A stretch of DNA of 64,000 nt from CAVQEG01 sp963711465 (GTDB taxonomy: Bacteria; Bacteroidota; Ignavibacteria; OLB7): contig CAVQEG010000001.1 of NCBI GenBank assembly GCA_963711465.1, positions 2,728,001 to 2,792,000 of the forward strand, in the 5' to 3' direction. The position numbers and the translations under genes were made by a program. This document shows positions 52,005-61,186 of the stretch, piece by piece (position 1 is the first letter of the stretch; the number at the start of each line of letters is the position of its first letter). The notes beneath the pieces are model-generated. The model saw nothing but the letters and a program-made list of their open reading frames with translations. It ran no database searches and was not told where the DNA came from.

Positions 52005-54076
52005 TGAAACCTCACCTCCACACGCGCCGTCAGTTGCCGTTCCGGCATCGGATAGCCGGCAATGACCTGATAGCGTTCGTCGAATACGTTCGATACGTCG
52101 AGCCCCGCTTCCACGCCGATATCATCCGACCAATTCCAGTTCACCGACCCCCCTACTCCGACGAGCGAATAGGCGGGAAGCGCGCTCTCGGCTTCGTTCA
52201 ACGGTAGCGTAAATCGATGGCTGACGCGGTCGAACCGCGCCGTCACATCGGCCGACAATGCATCCGATCCGATGCCGATCAGACGCCACGTCGCCAGACC
52301 ATGCAGCAATTCCTCCGGCGTATAGACCAGTTGCCGCCCTTCGAATTCCCCCCCGCTTCGATCCTCCGCCCGCATCAGTGTGTAGGAACACGTGTAGCGT
52401 CCACGCCCGTCGAACAGCGTACCGGCCGCCGACGCCTCGATACCCCGCGACAGCACACGGCCAATGTTCTGCGCGCTCCAGCTCACCGCGCTCTTCGGAA
52501 CCGCAAGGATCTGATCGCGGGTGTCGATTGCGAACCCGGACACTTCGAATTCAACCCAGTCGGAATGCGTTCCGTCGATCGCATTCATCCGTACGGTCGC
52601 GCCGATGTCGAACGACCGCGAACGCTCCGGACGCAGCGATGTATTGCCGAAGTTGAGGTAATACTGGTCGGTGAAGCTGGGTGCGCGGTAATTGAATGCG
52701 GCATTGGCACGAATTCGTACGGGCCCGTTCCACGGGATCACGACGATACCGAGCGACGGACTGACCGCCGGCGGGAGATCGCTGAATGCGTCCAGTCGCA
52801 GCGCACCGATCGCCTGTATTCCGAGCGAGGGAACGAAACCGTTGAGATCCCAGTCGCCCAGCAGGGCGGTGCCGAATTCGGTTCGTCGCACGACCGCTCC
52901 GACGGCGGGATCGAGCTGATCGCCGTCGAGCCGGCTGTGCGACACCTCGAGCGTTGCATCGAGGATTCCGCGGCGGCCGACGATCCTCCGAGCCGTTGCC
53001 TTCACCGATTCCTCCAGCCGATCGAATTGGGAGTCGATTCCGGCCGGACCGTACAGGTGCGAATCGGGATCGGTGTAGTGGATGTGATTGCGGCGCGCGT
53101 CGGCGGTGAACGTTGCGCTCCAGGCGCGGCGCGTCATTGCCGTCCGGACGGTGCCGAGGAGGTCCCACTCGTCGAGTCGCGCATTGCGGAGCTCGGGCTG
53201 CCCCTGAACGACCGCTCCGGGCGATCCGCGACCGCTGGCGTAACCCTGTAGCGACGCGTCGACGGCGAGTCCGTCGTCGACGTCGACGTGCATGGCGCCG
53301 CGACCGTACAGGTTGGTGAAATCGGCGTTGCGGCGACGGAGGATTTCGGTCGAACCGAATTGATCGAATGCGAAGGGATAGTCGCCATTGGAGCCGGAAT
53401 AGCTTCCGGTGAATCGGATTCCGACGCGATCACCGAGCGGACGATCGTAGTGCAGCCCGAGGTGGCGTTCGCCGAATGAGCCGAACGACGATCCCAGGCG
53501 CAGACGCGGTATGTTCGAATTTCCACCGCTGGTGACGACGTTCACCACGCCGCCGAGCGCGCTGGCGCCGTAGAGTGCGGAATTTCCACCGCGAACCACC
53601 TCGACATGGTCGATTGCCTCGGCGGGAATGTTGCCCAGGTCGAACGCTCCGGCAGAACTCGATCCGACGCGAACGCCATCGAGGAGGATCACCGACTGCT
53701 GCGCCGAGGTTCCGCGCAGGGAGATGGTGCGAAGTCCGCCATCACCGCCGTAGCTGCGAACGAAGACGCCGGGAGCGCGGGCGACGGCATCGGAGAGATC
53801 CGTCGCACCGACACCGTCGATTGCCCATCGGGTGACGACCGCCGTTGGCTGCACGGCATCGGTGGCGATCGGCGTCCGGGCACGACCGACCACCACGACC
53901 TCGCGGGTCGTTCCGTAGTGCCGCACCGTGTCGGCCGCGCCTGCACCGCGCTGCACGCGCGCGGTGTCCGAGGGCTGGGCGACGACCGGCTGTAGCGCGG
54001 CGACGAACGCGAGGATGCCGACACCGATGCGCGCCAGCGCCATTGGCCGACGGTATGAGCAACGGGCGGAATTCAT
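52001..54076 (-). CDS. btuB: TonB-dependent vitamin B12 receptor BtuB
   Basis: 691 residues from ATG 54076, which overlaps the upstream stop in an ATGA; the frame extends upstream without support. A signal peptide ends VVAQ at about residue 34. A TonB-box-like strand (TREVVVVGRARTPI) precedes the plug domain, with LSDAVARAPGVFVRSYGGDG, LRTISLRGTSAQQSVILLDG and IDHVEVVRGGNSALYGASAL. A 22-strand barrel region follows, ending TARVEVRFQ. Cobalamin specificity is inferred from the riboswitch and the BtuG-like neighbour. It imports B12 across the outer membrane using TonB energy. Confidence 0.93.
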   Translation of the reverse strand: MNSARCSYRRPMALARIGVGILAFVAALQPVVAQPSDTARVQRGAGAADTVRHYGTTREVVVVGRARTPIATDAVQPTAVVTRWAIDGVGATDLSDAVARAPGVFVRSYGGDGGLRTISLRGTSAQQSVILLDGVRVGSSSAGAFDLGNIPAEAIDHVEVVRGGNSALYGASALGGVVNVVTSGGNSNIPRLRLGSSFGSFGERHLGLHYDRPLGDRVGIRFTGSYSGSNGDYPFAFDQFGSTEILRRRNADFTNLYGRGAMHVDVDDGLAVDASLQGYASGRGSPGAVVQGQPELRNARLDEWDLLGTVRTAMTRRAWSATFTADARRNHIHYTDPDSHLYGPAGIDSQFDRLEESVKATARRIVGRRGILDATLEVSHSRLDGDQLDPAVGAVVRRTEFGTALLGDWDLNGFVPSLGIQAIGALRLDAFSDLPPAVSPSLGIVVIPWNGPVRIRANAAFNYRAPSFTDQYYLNFGNTSLRPERSRSFDIGATVRMNAIDGTHSDWVEFEVSGFAIDTRDQILAVPKSAVSWSAQNIGRVLSRGIEASAAGTLFDGRGRYTCSYTLMRAEDRSGGEFEGRQLVYTPEELLHGLATWRLIGIGSDALSADVTARFDRVSHRFTLPLNEAESALPAYSLVGVGGSVNWNWSDDIGVEAGLDVSNVFDERYQVIAGYPMPERQLTARVEVRFQ

Positions 54077-55029
54077 CGCATCACCCGCAGCGAGGCCGTC
54101 CGGACGAGGCGACCGTCTGCCCGTACCGCCGCCAGATAGGCGCCTGGCGCAAGATCCCTCGCATCGATCCGCACGATTCTCCGTCCGCCATCCGACGTCC
54201 ACGCGTCGACCAAGCGGCAGAGGCGGCCGAGCCCGTCGAAGAGTTCGACCCGACCAAACGCACCACGGTCGAGGCGCACACCAAGCGCGGTCGAATTGGA
54301 GAACGGATTGGCGCCGAGCAATGCCACGGTGGCCGAATTCTCCCAGGTCTCCACCCGTGCCGGCTGCGCAACGTGTCGCGTGGCCACGACCGCATCGAGG
54401 TCGAATCCGCTCAGCGTGGGGTCCCAGTACGGGTGCTCCGGATTGTCCTTCACCATCGCCGTCACGTCGCGAATGCGAACGAATCGAATCGAGTCGATTC
54501 CCAGCTCCGCAAGGTCGAAACTGTCGCCGCCGGACACCGATGGATCGGTGGGATCCTGGTCACCGTTCACCGGCGTCACGCCGGCGCAGCCGCGCAGCGA
54601 CAGGGTATCGAACGGGAATGCGGTGAAGTCGACGCCATTGCGGCTGACGGCCACCTCGCCGGGCTCCGCGTAGGTATGCTCGACGCCGCCGATGGTGTAG
54701 TGGAAGGCGTTTTCGAACACGGTGAAGTCAGGACCGGTACCGTCGAGGATCGGGCTGTCGAAGCGCAGCACGATCTCTCCTCCGAGTCCGAGCGAACAGA
54801 TCTGCTCGGGCGCGACGGCCGCGAGCCACGGACGCGCCGAGGTGTCGGGAAGACCGAGCACGTTGGCCGGAAAGAATTCGGGTCCCTGCCCTGAATTCTG
54901 CCCACTTCCCGGAGTGAAGCTCGCCACGGCGTCGGCTCCACCAGGCGCGCCCTGCGAGCGGGCGACGTGCGGAATCGTGGCCACAACGACGAGCGCAGCA
55001 GCGGCGTAAATAACTCGACGAATTCTCAT
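54073..55029 (-). CDS. T9SS surface protein with FENAF-type domain, B12 operon
   Basis: 318 residues: signal peptide (VVATIPHVARSQ), then a beta-sandwich-like domain with LGLGGEIVLRFDSPILDGTG, PDFTVFENAF, EPGEVAVSRNGVDFTAFPF and DSFDLAELGIDSIRFVRIRD. This pattern is seen in cell-surface proteins encoded beside cobalamin receptors in Bacteroidota. The last 80 residues are a T9SS sorting domain (FSNSTALGVRLDRG... VELFDGLGRLCRLV... PGAYLAAVRADGRLVR). Both neighbours are joined by ATGA overlaps. The role is inferred: surface capture of corrinoids or presentation to BtuB. Confidence 0.82.
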   Translation of the reverse strand: MRIRRVIYAAAALVVVATIPHVARSQGAPGGADAVASFTPGSGQNSGQGPEFFPANVLGLPDTSARPWLAAVAPEQICSLGLGGEIVLRFDSPILDGTGPDFTVFENAFHYTIGGVEHTYAEPGEVAVSRNGVDFTAFPFDTLSLRGCAGVTPVNGDQDPTDPSVSGGDSFDLAELGIDSIRFVRIRDVTAMVKDNPEHPYWDPTLSGFDLDAVVATRHVAQPARVETWENSATVALLGANPFSNSTALGVRLDRGAFGRVELFDGLGRLCRLVDAWTSDGGRRIVRIDARDLAPGAYLAAVRADGRLVRTASLRVMR

Positions 55030-57407
55030 CGCACCACCTTCAACCCTCTGGTGCGCGAGACGCCTTCGGCTTCGAGCCGGAGCAGGTAGGTGCCGGCGAT
55101 GAGATGATCGAGTGGAATTCGAAGCGAATACGTTCCGGCGGCGAGGTGTTCATCGGCGACGGTCGCGACGGTCGTACCGAGCAGAGAGACGACCGACAGG
55201 CGGATGTCGCACGGATGATCGATCGAGAATTTCGCTCGCGTGAATGTGGACGCGGGATTGGGCTCGTTGCGGTCGAGAACGACTCCGGCCGCGCGCGCAT
55301 CGGCATTGCGTTCGACGTGCAGCGTCGTCAGGTCGATGATCGCCACCTGATCACTGGGCGAATAGAACTGATCGGTCTGGAACGGCGTGGCGACGAACAG
55401 CCGGCTGGTGGTGCCGTCGTTGCCGCCGATGATTCCTTCGGCGCGACCGCCGACCTCGATTGTGCCGACGATTTCAGCAGAGTCTCTGCCACCGATGAGC
55501 CGGACGTCGCCGGCGTAGGTGGTCACGACCACGCCTCGGAAGACATCATCGTTGTAGAAGCACTCGCGCGGTCCGTCGTAGCCGGACGTACCGACGGGAA
55601 TCCGATACACGGTATCCCACTGGTCCTGCGGGACGACGGCGATCTGGTGGGAGCCGTTCAGCGTGACTACCAGCGCGTCGTCCTCGATGGCGAGGACATG
55701 ATTGGCTCCGCTGCCGAGCGTGTCGTCGCCGAAGACGTTCGGCTGCATCGCCATGTAGGACAGCGTCGAGCGATCGGTATCGAGGTCGCGCCGGTTGAGG
55801 GTCATGAAGGCGAGCACGTTGTCCCGATGTCCCGGCACCTGCACCGCTTCGACCGGAAGCGTACCGACGAGCGCGCGCGCCATCCGCCGTTTGTCGCTCC
55901 GGCGGATCACCAGCAGATGTCCATTCTCGGTTCGCCACTGCATCGACACCTCGACTGCGAGCAGATAATCGCCATCGAGGGTGACGCCGACGAGCTGACC
56001 GGAGATATTCGAGTCGATATACGACAGCGTGGGTGCGGCCGCAGGATCGGCACCGGAGAATGCCCAGATTCCGTTGTTCTCGGTCACGTAGAGCGAGTCG
56101 ACGTCGGAATCGTAGGCGACCGAGGCAATCGATCCGGAGAGTCCGGTAAGCGTGTCGAACAGCGGGAACGTGGAGATAGCGTTCGTCGCGTGGTCGACGA
56201 TGGAGCGGAAGCGGTGGGTCATTGCCGAGTCGCGGCCGATCACGTTCACATCGCCGCGCGTGTCGACGAAGATGGAGGCGGGGACGACGCCGAGTTCGAT
56301 GGTATCGATGACGGTGCCAGAATTCAGATCGACGACGGCCATGCGCGAATCGAGTCGGAAGTCGTCGAGGCCCACGTCGACGCCGACGTAGAGCGTCGAA
56401 TCGCGCACGCAGAGTGCGGCGACGCGATCGGGCATCGGGATGGAATCGATGAGCGAACCGTCGTCGGTGCGGTAGCGGCGGATCTGTCCGCCGGCGGTGC
56501 CGACGATGAGCACGCTGTCGCCCTGCATGGCGAGCGTATTCGGTCCGCGCGTCGGATCGCTGCCGACGGCGATCGGCGACGGCGGCACCTCGACGCCGGT
56601 ACGTGCGTCGAGCACGCGGACGGCGTTGGACGCGGTGCAGGCGACGTAGAGCCGCTCGCCATGGGCGAGGAGATGGTTGGCGTTGACGCCGAGCTCCTCG
56701 CTGTTGGCATTCCGGAAAAAGTGTCCCTGGCGCACGAAGTAACTGATGGTGGAATTCGGCTGACCGAATTCACCCTCATCGAGCGTGTAGAGCTCGAGGT
56801 CGATGTTCGGCGTCCGCCGGGTTGGCGTGATGGACATTTGCGGGTTGATGCCGGCGGCAACCACGTCGAGCGTATCGCCGCTGGTCGGATCGATCGTAAC
56901 GATGTGGCCGGTCCCGCCATCGCTCGGGCGCATGTGCGCGACGAGAAGCGGAACGGGATCGTCGGACGAATCGCGGTAACTCTGAATGAGCGAGACGGAG
57001 TTATAGGCACCGAGCGCGAGGGAGTCATCGACGAGCGTAAGACTGTCGAGATCGAACGAGCGGATACGGCCGAGCTGCGCGACGTAGAGTCTGCGTCGTA
57101 CTCCGTCGACTCCGTATCGGAGCGGGTAGCCGTCGAAGAGTCCGTCGAAGGACATTGAATCGAGTTTGGCGCCGGTCGGGTAATCGAGCACGACCCAGCG
57201 GGGGGCGACGTCGCCCGAGTCGGCGTCGAATCGTCCATCGAAGTTGGCATCGACGCCGGCGCAGAGCACATCGATCGCAGGGCGTCCGTGCCAGAGGTCA
57301 CCGAAGACTTCGGAGGCGCCGGGGCTGGTCGAGACGTGGGTCACCTGGGCTTGGGCGGTAGCGGCGAACAGTATGATCGCCGCGGCGGAGAGTATCCGTG
57401 AGGTCAT
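55026..57407 (-). CDS. T9SS-exported beta-propeller protein, first gene of B12 operon
   Basis: 793 residues: signal peptide (IILFAATAQAQ, about residue 21), then repeated propeller strands (RRRLYVAQLGRIRSFDLDSL, LYVACTASNAVRVLDARTGV, DSTLYVGVDVG, DSLYVTENNGIWAFSG), enough for two propellers. The C-terminal sorting domain reads NEPNPASTFTRAKFSID... LSVVSLLGTTVATVA... AGTYLLRLEAEGVSR. It starts 177 bases after the riboswitch B12 box and its stop overlaps the next ATG by four bases. Probably a surface protein of the corrinoid uptake complex; a BtuG-like binding role is a reasonable guess. Confidence 0.82.
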   Translation of the reverse strand: MTSRILSAAAIILFAATAQAQVTHVSTSPGASEVFGDLWHGRPAIDVLCAGVDANFDGRFDADSGDVAPRWVVLDYPTGAKLDSMSFDGLFDGYPLRYGVDGVRRRLYVAQLGRIRSFDLDSLTLVDDSLALGAYNSVSLIQSYRDSSDDPVPLLVAHMRPSDGGTGHIVTIDPTSGDTLDVVAAGINPQMSITPTRRTPNIDLELYTLDEGEFGQPNSTISYFVRQGHFFRNANSEELGVNANHLLAHGERLYVACTASNAVRVLDARTGVEVPPSPIAVGSDPTRGPNTLAMQGDSVLIVGTAGGQIRRYRTDDGSLIDSIPMPDRVAALCVRDSTLYVGVDVGLDDFRLDSRMAVVDLNSGTVIDTIELGVVPASIFVDTRGDVNVIGRDSAMTHRFRSIVDHATNAISTFPLFDTLTGLSGSIASVAYDSDVDSLYVTENNGIWAFSGADPAAAPTLSYIDSNISGQLVGVTLDGDYLLAVEVSMQWRTENGHLLVIRRSDKRRMARALVGTLPVEAVQVPGHRDNVLAFMTLNRRDLDTDRSTLSYMAMQPNVFGDDTLGSGANHVLAIEDDALVVTLNGSHQIAVVPQDQWDTVYRIPVGTSGYDGPRECFYNDDVFRGVVVTTYAGDVRLIGGRDSAEIVGTIEVGGRAEGIIGGNDGTTSRLFVATPFQTDQFYSPSDQVAIIDLTTLHVERNADARAAGVVLDRNEPNPASTFTRAKFSIDHPCDIRLSVVSLLGTTVATVADEHLAAGTYSLRIPLDHLIAGTYLLRLEAEGVSRTRGLKVVR

Positions 57408-58029
57408 TTCACCAATGCGCGAACGGTTCCGCTGCCAATGGGCGGAACGATGAGCGTATGGATGGGGAAATGATTCGGACGGTGGCGGCCGGCGGGCGGC
57501 CGTATCGCGGGCGGATCACTTCCTCATCAACTCCCTGAGGCGAGGGAGCCGGTCGGGTGTACCGACCGTGGATGAGGATCACCGGGCAGGTCTTCTGGCT
57601 TCGGGGTCATCCGGAGGATCTCCGCCTTCCCGCCGGTGGCATCCGGCAGTGGCATCGTCGAGATCTCCGTCACCCGTCACAGCGGCGCAACCGCTGCCGA
57701 GTAGTCGCGCATGGCGACGCACGGCATTCCCTATTCTCCTCGCGCCCGTACGGGCGGAGAGGCACCTGGTGATCGAAGGCGATCAACTTACCGCATCGGA
57801 CGGAGACGGCAATCGTGCCGGGGACAACAATCACGACCCGGACGAGAACCGCTCGGAGTGGATAACGTCCACACATCGGCAGTGAAGCCACCTCTGCAGC
57901 GCACCGGGTCGGCGCAAGTGCAATTACAGTTTGTTACCCCCCCATCGCAATGGCAATTACCTTCCTCCCCTTCAATCGCCGTGGCCACGACGAGTTACGA
58001 CAACCACAACTGTCTCATGCGAGGGCACC
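57408..58029. other. riboswitch leader and divergent intergenic region
   Basis: Contains the minus-strand cobalamin riboswitch and its downstream leader. The leader has hairpins GGTCGG/CCGACC (57551-57567) and CTCCCT/AGGGAG (57531-57548) that may form the expression platform. The plus-strand 5' region of the small remnant gene at 58030 lies on the other side. Confidence 0.6.
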
Positions 58030-58042
58030 ATGAATCACCAAG
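57577..58042. repeat. 466-bp direct repeat, copy 1
   Basis: Matches 61187-61652 base for base at a constant offset of 3,610 with no indels. I count four differences in the first 434 bases; the last 32 are more diverged. It includes the riboswitch (minus strand) and the GAGGGCACCATGA start region of a small gene (plus strand). Confidence 0.93.
57585..57768 (-). promoter_or_regulatory. cobalamin riboswitch controlling the B12 uptake operon
   Basis: Read on the minus strand, the conserved blocks appear in order: GGTGCC near the 5' end (57761-57768 region), GAATAGGGAATGCCGTG, GCGGTTGCGCCGCTGTGACG, GCCACTGCCGGATGCCAC, GGGAAGGCGGAG, and the B12 box AAGCCAGAAGACCTGCC at 57585-57601. Binding of adenosyl- or aquocobalamin normally shuts off the downstream genes. 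The operon starting at 57407 encodes BtuB and a BtuG-like protein, which agrees. Confidence 0.92.
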
Positions 58043-58173
58043 CTATGGCCACAATCCCGAGTGCAATTCGCTCCGTCATTGCGGCCGAATGCCCGCCACC
58101 CTACGCCCCTTCCGTTGAAATTGACGGGTCAATAAGAGTCCGAGCGAATAATTGCTGCCCATCTGAGGTGTGA
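58030..58173 (+). pseudogene. remnant of a small secreted-protein gene
   Basis: The ATG and its GAGGG ribosome-binding site lie within the 466-bp repeat. The first codons (MNHQAMATI) parallel MTHRSITTI of the complete gene at 61640. After that the 47-residue frame diverges, lacks a signal-peptide core and ends in NNCCPSEV. Best read as a decayed copy. Confidence 0.4.
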
Positions 58174-58442
58174 TCAGCGCCGACGACGGGCAGTGGACAC
58201 GGCTCTGCTTCCAGAAACGCCATCATAATTCGTGACGATGCGGAGTACTACATGAGGCTCCTCGTGCAGGCGTACCATGCCACTCGCTAGAAACGCAATG
58301 CATGGGTGTCACTCCTGACACTCATTTTCGGAGCACTCGAAATACCGCAGACCTCCTGCGATCGAGTGCAGTTACCGCTCTATGGGGCCATTGTCACACA
58401 ACACAACAGAGGTTAATCATGTGAAGTCACATTGCCAAGGCC

Positions 58443-58757
58443 ATGCTTGCGCTGCCATTGTTGGCACTGCTGTTCGTGCCACAAGAAATGGATGGTGTCG
58501 CACTGTATTGGTCAAACACCGGGTGGACGCACCGAGGTGGACTGACGTCAAGAGCTGGTGATGCAGTATCTTCATCACAGTCCGGTGGCATGGTGGTGAT
58601 TCGATGCAAGAATTCCTTTTCAACGTGCTGGGAAATCGATCAGCATGCACTGTGGGTGTATACGCCAAATGGCATTTGCACTGGGAATCCGGCCGATCCG
58701 TACGATTTCACGGACACAATGGATGGCAGCTCGACCAGCCACCTCGAATGTCAGTAA
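58443..58757 (+). CDS. cassette 2: small secreted protein with C-x6-C-W motif
   Basis: 104 residues. The hydrophobic leader is short and lacks a basic residue; an ATG at 58419 is followed at once by TGA in this register, so the true start or a small frameshift is uncertain. The body reads YWSNTGWTHRGGLTSRAGDA and VVIRCKNSFSTCWEID (Cys 55, Cys 62), paralleling the cassette-1 protein, plus two further Cys (79 and 103). No known domain. It is followed on the same strand by the propeller and CxxC lipoprotein genes. Confidence 0.68.
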   Translation: MLALPLLALLFVPQEMDGVALYWSNTGWTHRGGLTSRAGDAVSSSQSGGMVVIRCKNSFSTCWEIDQHALWVYTPNGICTGNPADPYDFTDTMDGSSTSHLECQ

Positions 58758-59322
58758 GGAGACTGACACCAATGCGCGTGTCACCATTTCGTGTGGCTGA
58801 TGGTTAGATAGGGGGATGTGAGGTGTTGGTCATCAATGGCCTCAGCCCTCCTCGCAGTCCGACGTTGCACGGCATCTGAGGGGGGGGGGAGCAGGGGCAC
58901 AATCGGACGAAGCAGACGACGCGCAATTGAGCAGGGGTCTCGACCGTCGAGGCCCCTGCCTCCCGAAGCCCATCAGCATCAATACGACCTCCCTCCAACG
59001 CGGGCACGCATTGGTGGCGAATGTCGCCGATCAGGAGGCCGGCAACCTCCTGTACGGCAACAACGATACGGTACGACTGGCTCCGAAACCCGAGCTCAAT
59101 GAGCCACTTGGTACGGAACGAGTTCGAGTTGCACTGCGCGACATCGCTGCGTATCGCGATAGTCTGCGTGATCAGGGAGGCGGCTACGCAGCACTGGACC
59201 TTCCCGTCACGACCAAGGGCTTCCATGACGACGGTCTCAACATGTTCCCGCCACGACTTGAGCTGACGCACTCAGCCGCAACAGTGTCGACCCGTTCGTC
59301 CCAGACGCTTCAGGAGAATCAA
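58758..59322. other. interval without a convincing gene
   Basis: 565 bases between the small secreted gene and the propeller lipoprotein gene of cassette 2. Both strands stay open for more than 350 bases but neither has domain similarity I recognise. A run of ten G begins near 58880. It may be an old insertion. An AGGAGA six bases before ATG 59323 marks the next gene. Confidence 0.45.
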
Positions 59323-60621
59323 ATGAAGTACATGCTTCTGTCCGTACTGCCGATGCTTCTAGCGATCGGTTCTTGTGATCAAGTCCAACCCGAGAGATCC
59401 GAAGCCCCGCAGTTTCAATCCATGTACGAAGCGATTGCCGGCACCTTCAGCGAAGATACAGTCAGCGTCATTCGCGCGAAGCTATCGCCCCACACGTCAA
59501 TCACGCAGATATCATCGTTATCAGTATCTCCAGATGGCAACTTGATTGCTGTGACCGACGAACTGTCGGGGAACCTCGTCATTATCGACTTGAACACCGG
59601 TGACGAGATCAGAACGGTTGAACCTTCCCTTGAGCTGTCCGACGTTCTGGCCGAGAAACTGCGTAACCGGCCAAGACCATTCGATAGCATTTTGTTGCGA
59701 CGAAACTGGACGGATGCTGATGGGCTGCCAGTTCCACTCGAGATTCAGAAAAGGAATCTCGCCAACAAGTTTGAAAGCTGTCTGTTTGTTTCTGATTCTT
59801 CAATTGCCATTGCTGGAACAATTTTTTGGATTGCCCAGGAGGCGGCACGTCGAATCCTTGTCGGGCAAACGGTGCTCCTGTACTACAATGTTCGACGTCG
59901 AGTCCTGGACTTCCACGTTGTCCCGTTCGATGACCCTCGTTTCTTTCCGCAAGCTACGACGCTTGTGAGGGGAACCGACTCGGGTACGATGTTTATGGGA
60001 TCCTTTCGGTCGTCAAATGACGGCGCGAATACCATGCCCGCGGATTCGATGTACTGTTTGTCCCGCATATCGGCCACTGGTGCTCGGTTAGGCGAAGAGG
60101 TCCATATTCCACAGGAATTCATCGATTCCAAGCTGGGATACAACATGCTGGACATCAACCCGCTGGTCCTTGACTCCGCGCATTACTACGTCGGATTCAC
60201 GTTACTACCCTATTTTCTTGACGTCGCCAGGAACCGGCGTATCGTTCTCTCCGAGTTCGCTGGAAGCAATCGTCCATTCTTTGATGGTGCGCGCGATAGC
60301 CCGGATTCGCCTTTGGACTCGTTGGCGTTGAAGTTCAACACAAAGTTTCTTGGGTTATATCGGCGAGGCGATTCCGGCTTCTTGATTCCTGTATACCATA
60401 TTGATGACAATCGTAAGGGAGGCACCTGGCTTGTTCATGAGGCGCGATGGGACGGCACTCCTATCCGCACCCGGGAACTTCCACTTCATGTTGGTAATGA
60501 GACAATAGAACTGATCGCAGCTGACAAGCTTGTGGCGCGGAGAGTTCTTGTGGTTACCGTGAACGATGTCGGAGGTTGGAAGATTTACTCCATCGATCTA
60601 AGGGAGGAATCGGATGAATAG
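59323..60621 (+). CDS. cassette 2: beta-propeller lipoprotein
   Basis: 432 residues from ATG 59323 with AGGAGA upstream. The lipobox (LAIGSC) puts the modified Cys at residue 18. The body parallels the propeller part of the cassette-1 fusion: ITQISSLSVSPDGNLIAVTD, ELSGNLVIIDLNTGDEIRTV, LSDVLAEKLRN..., ANKFESCLFVSDSSIAIAG, VLLYYNVRRRVLDFHVV. The C-terminus ends KIYSIDLREESDE, where the cassette-1 protein continues into its CxxC domain. The next gene overlaps by eight bases and supplies that domain. Ligand unknown. Confidence 0.82.
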   Translation: MKYMLLSVLPMLLAIGSCDQVQPERSEAPQFQSMYEAIAGTFSEDTVSVIRAKLSPHTSITQISSLSVSPDGNLIAVTDELSGNLVIIDLNTGDEIRTVEPSLELSDVLAEKLRNRPRPFDSILLRRNWTDADGLPVPLEIQKRNLANKFESCLFVSDSSIAIAGTIFWIAQEAARRILVGQTVLLYYNVRRRVLDFHVVPFDDPRFFPQATTLVRGTDSGTMFMGSFRSSNDGANTMPADSMYCLSRISATGARLGEEVHIPQEFIDSKLGYNMLDINPLVLDSAHYYVGFTLLPYFLDVARNRRIVLSEFAGSNRPFFDGARDSPDSPLDSLALKFNTKFLGLYRRGDSGFLIPVYHIDDNRKGGTWLVHEARWDGTPIRTRELPLHVGNETIELIAADKLVARRVLVVTVNDVGGWKIYSIDLREESDE

Positions 60622-61054
60622 AAGTCGGCTTATCAGTCTGATCGTGACATTGCTTACGTTCGTTGTGGCGGGCTGCGGTTCAGCATACGACGGGTCGTCG
60701 ATTGTTGAGTTGATTCGACGTGACTCCACAGTGCGAGATAGTGATTCGATCGACGCCTACGTGCTAAGGTTTGCTTCGATCGGGGAATGTCTCAAGTGCA
60801 ATATTGAAGCAGAACGGCTGGTTGACTCAGTGAGGTCGACGGCAAAGAATGCTGTGCTTGTCGGTGTCGTCAATGCGAGGTCTCCATATGAAAGGCGTGT
60901 ATTCCAGAAGTACGAGCCGGAGTTTGATGTCGTACTGACGGACCCGGAATCCGTTCGGACGGCACTTGGGGAACCGCTCAACGTCGATATTGCTGTTCTG
61001 AATGCTGACGGAGAGGTTGTATATACCGGGCTCAGAACCAGGAACGGACGGTGA
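60614..61054 (+). CDS. cassette 2: CxxC thioredoxin-like lipoprotein
   Basis: 146 residues; the start overlaps the propeller gene by eight bases. The lipobox (FVVAGC) puts the modified Cys at residue 21. GECLKC (Cys 59, 62) opens a helix, followed by KNAVLVGVVNARSPYERRVF, EFDVVLTDPESVRTALG and VDIAVLNADGEVVYTGL, consistent with a compact thioredoxin fold. Cys-Leu-Lys-Cys is unlike the CGPC of thioredoxins, so reductase or disulfide-shuttle activity is a guess. It matches the C-terminal domain of the cassette-1 fusion. Confidence 0.8.
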   Translation: MNRSRLISLIVTLLTFVVAGCGSAYDGSSIVELIRRDSTVRDSDSIDAYVLRFASIGECLKCNIEAERLVDSVRSTAKNAVLVGVVNARSPYERRVFQKYEPEFDVVLTDPESVRTALGEPLNVDIAVLNADGEVVYTGLRTRNGR

Positions 61055-61186
61055 CGGTTGAGCGCTCTCGTCGGTCGACACGGAATACAGATGTGGTGGT
61101 GCGGGCGCGACGTTCAGTATTCAGTCGGTGACACACTGATCAGAGCATGGTCCTCGCAGAAGAGCGCCCATGCGAAGCAACGAGAC

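Noticed and set aside
57585..57768. Proteins encoded across the riboswitch repeat
   Set aside because: The same short frames appear in both copies only because the DNA is duplicated. The conserved B12 box and hairpin blocks show that this is a structured RNA read on the minus strand.
58804..59271. Minus-strand 155-residue or plus-strand N-terminal extension of the propeller gene
   Set aside because: Both strands are open and neither has a recognisable domain. The ATG at 59323 has a good ribosome-binding site and a lipobox at the right distance, so the upstream extension is not needed.
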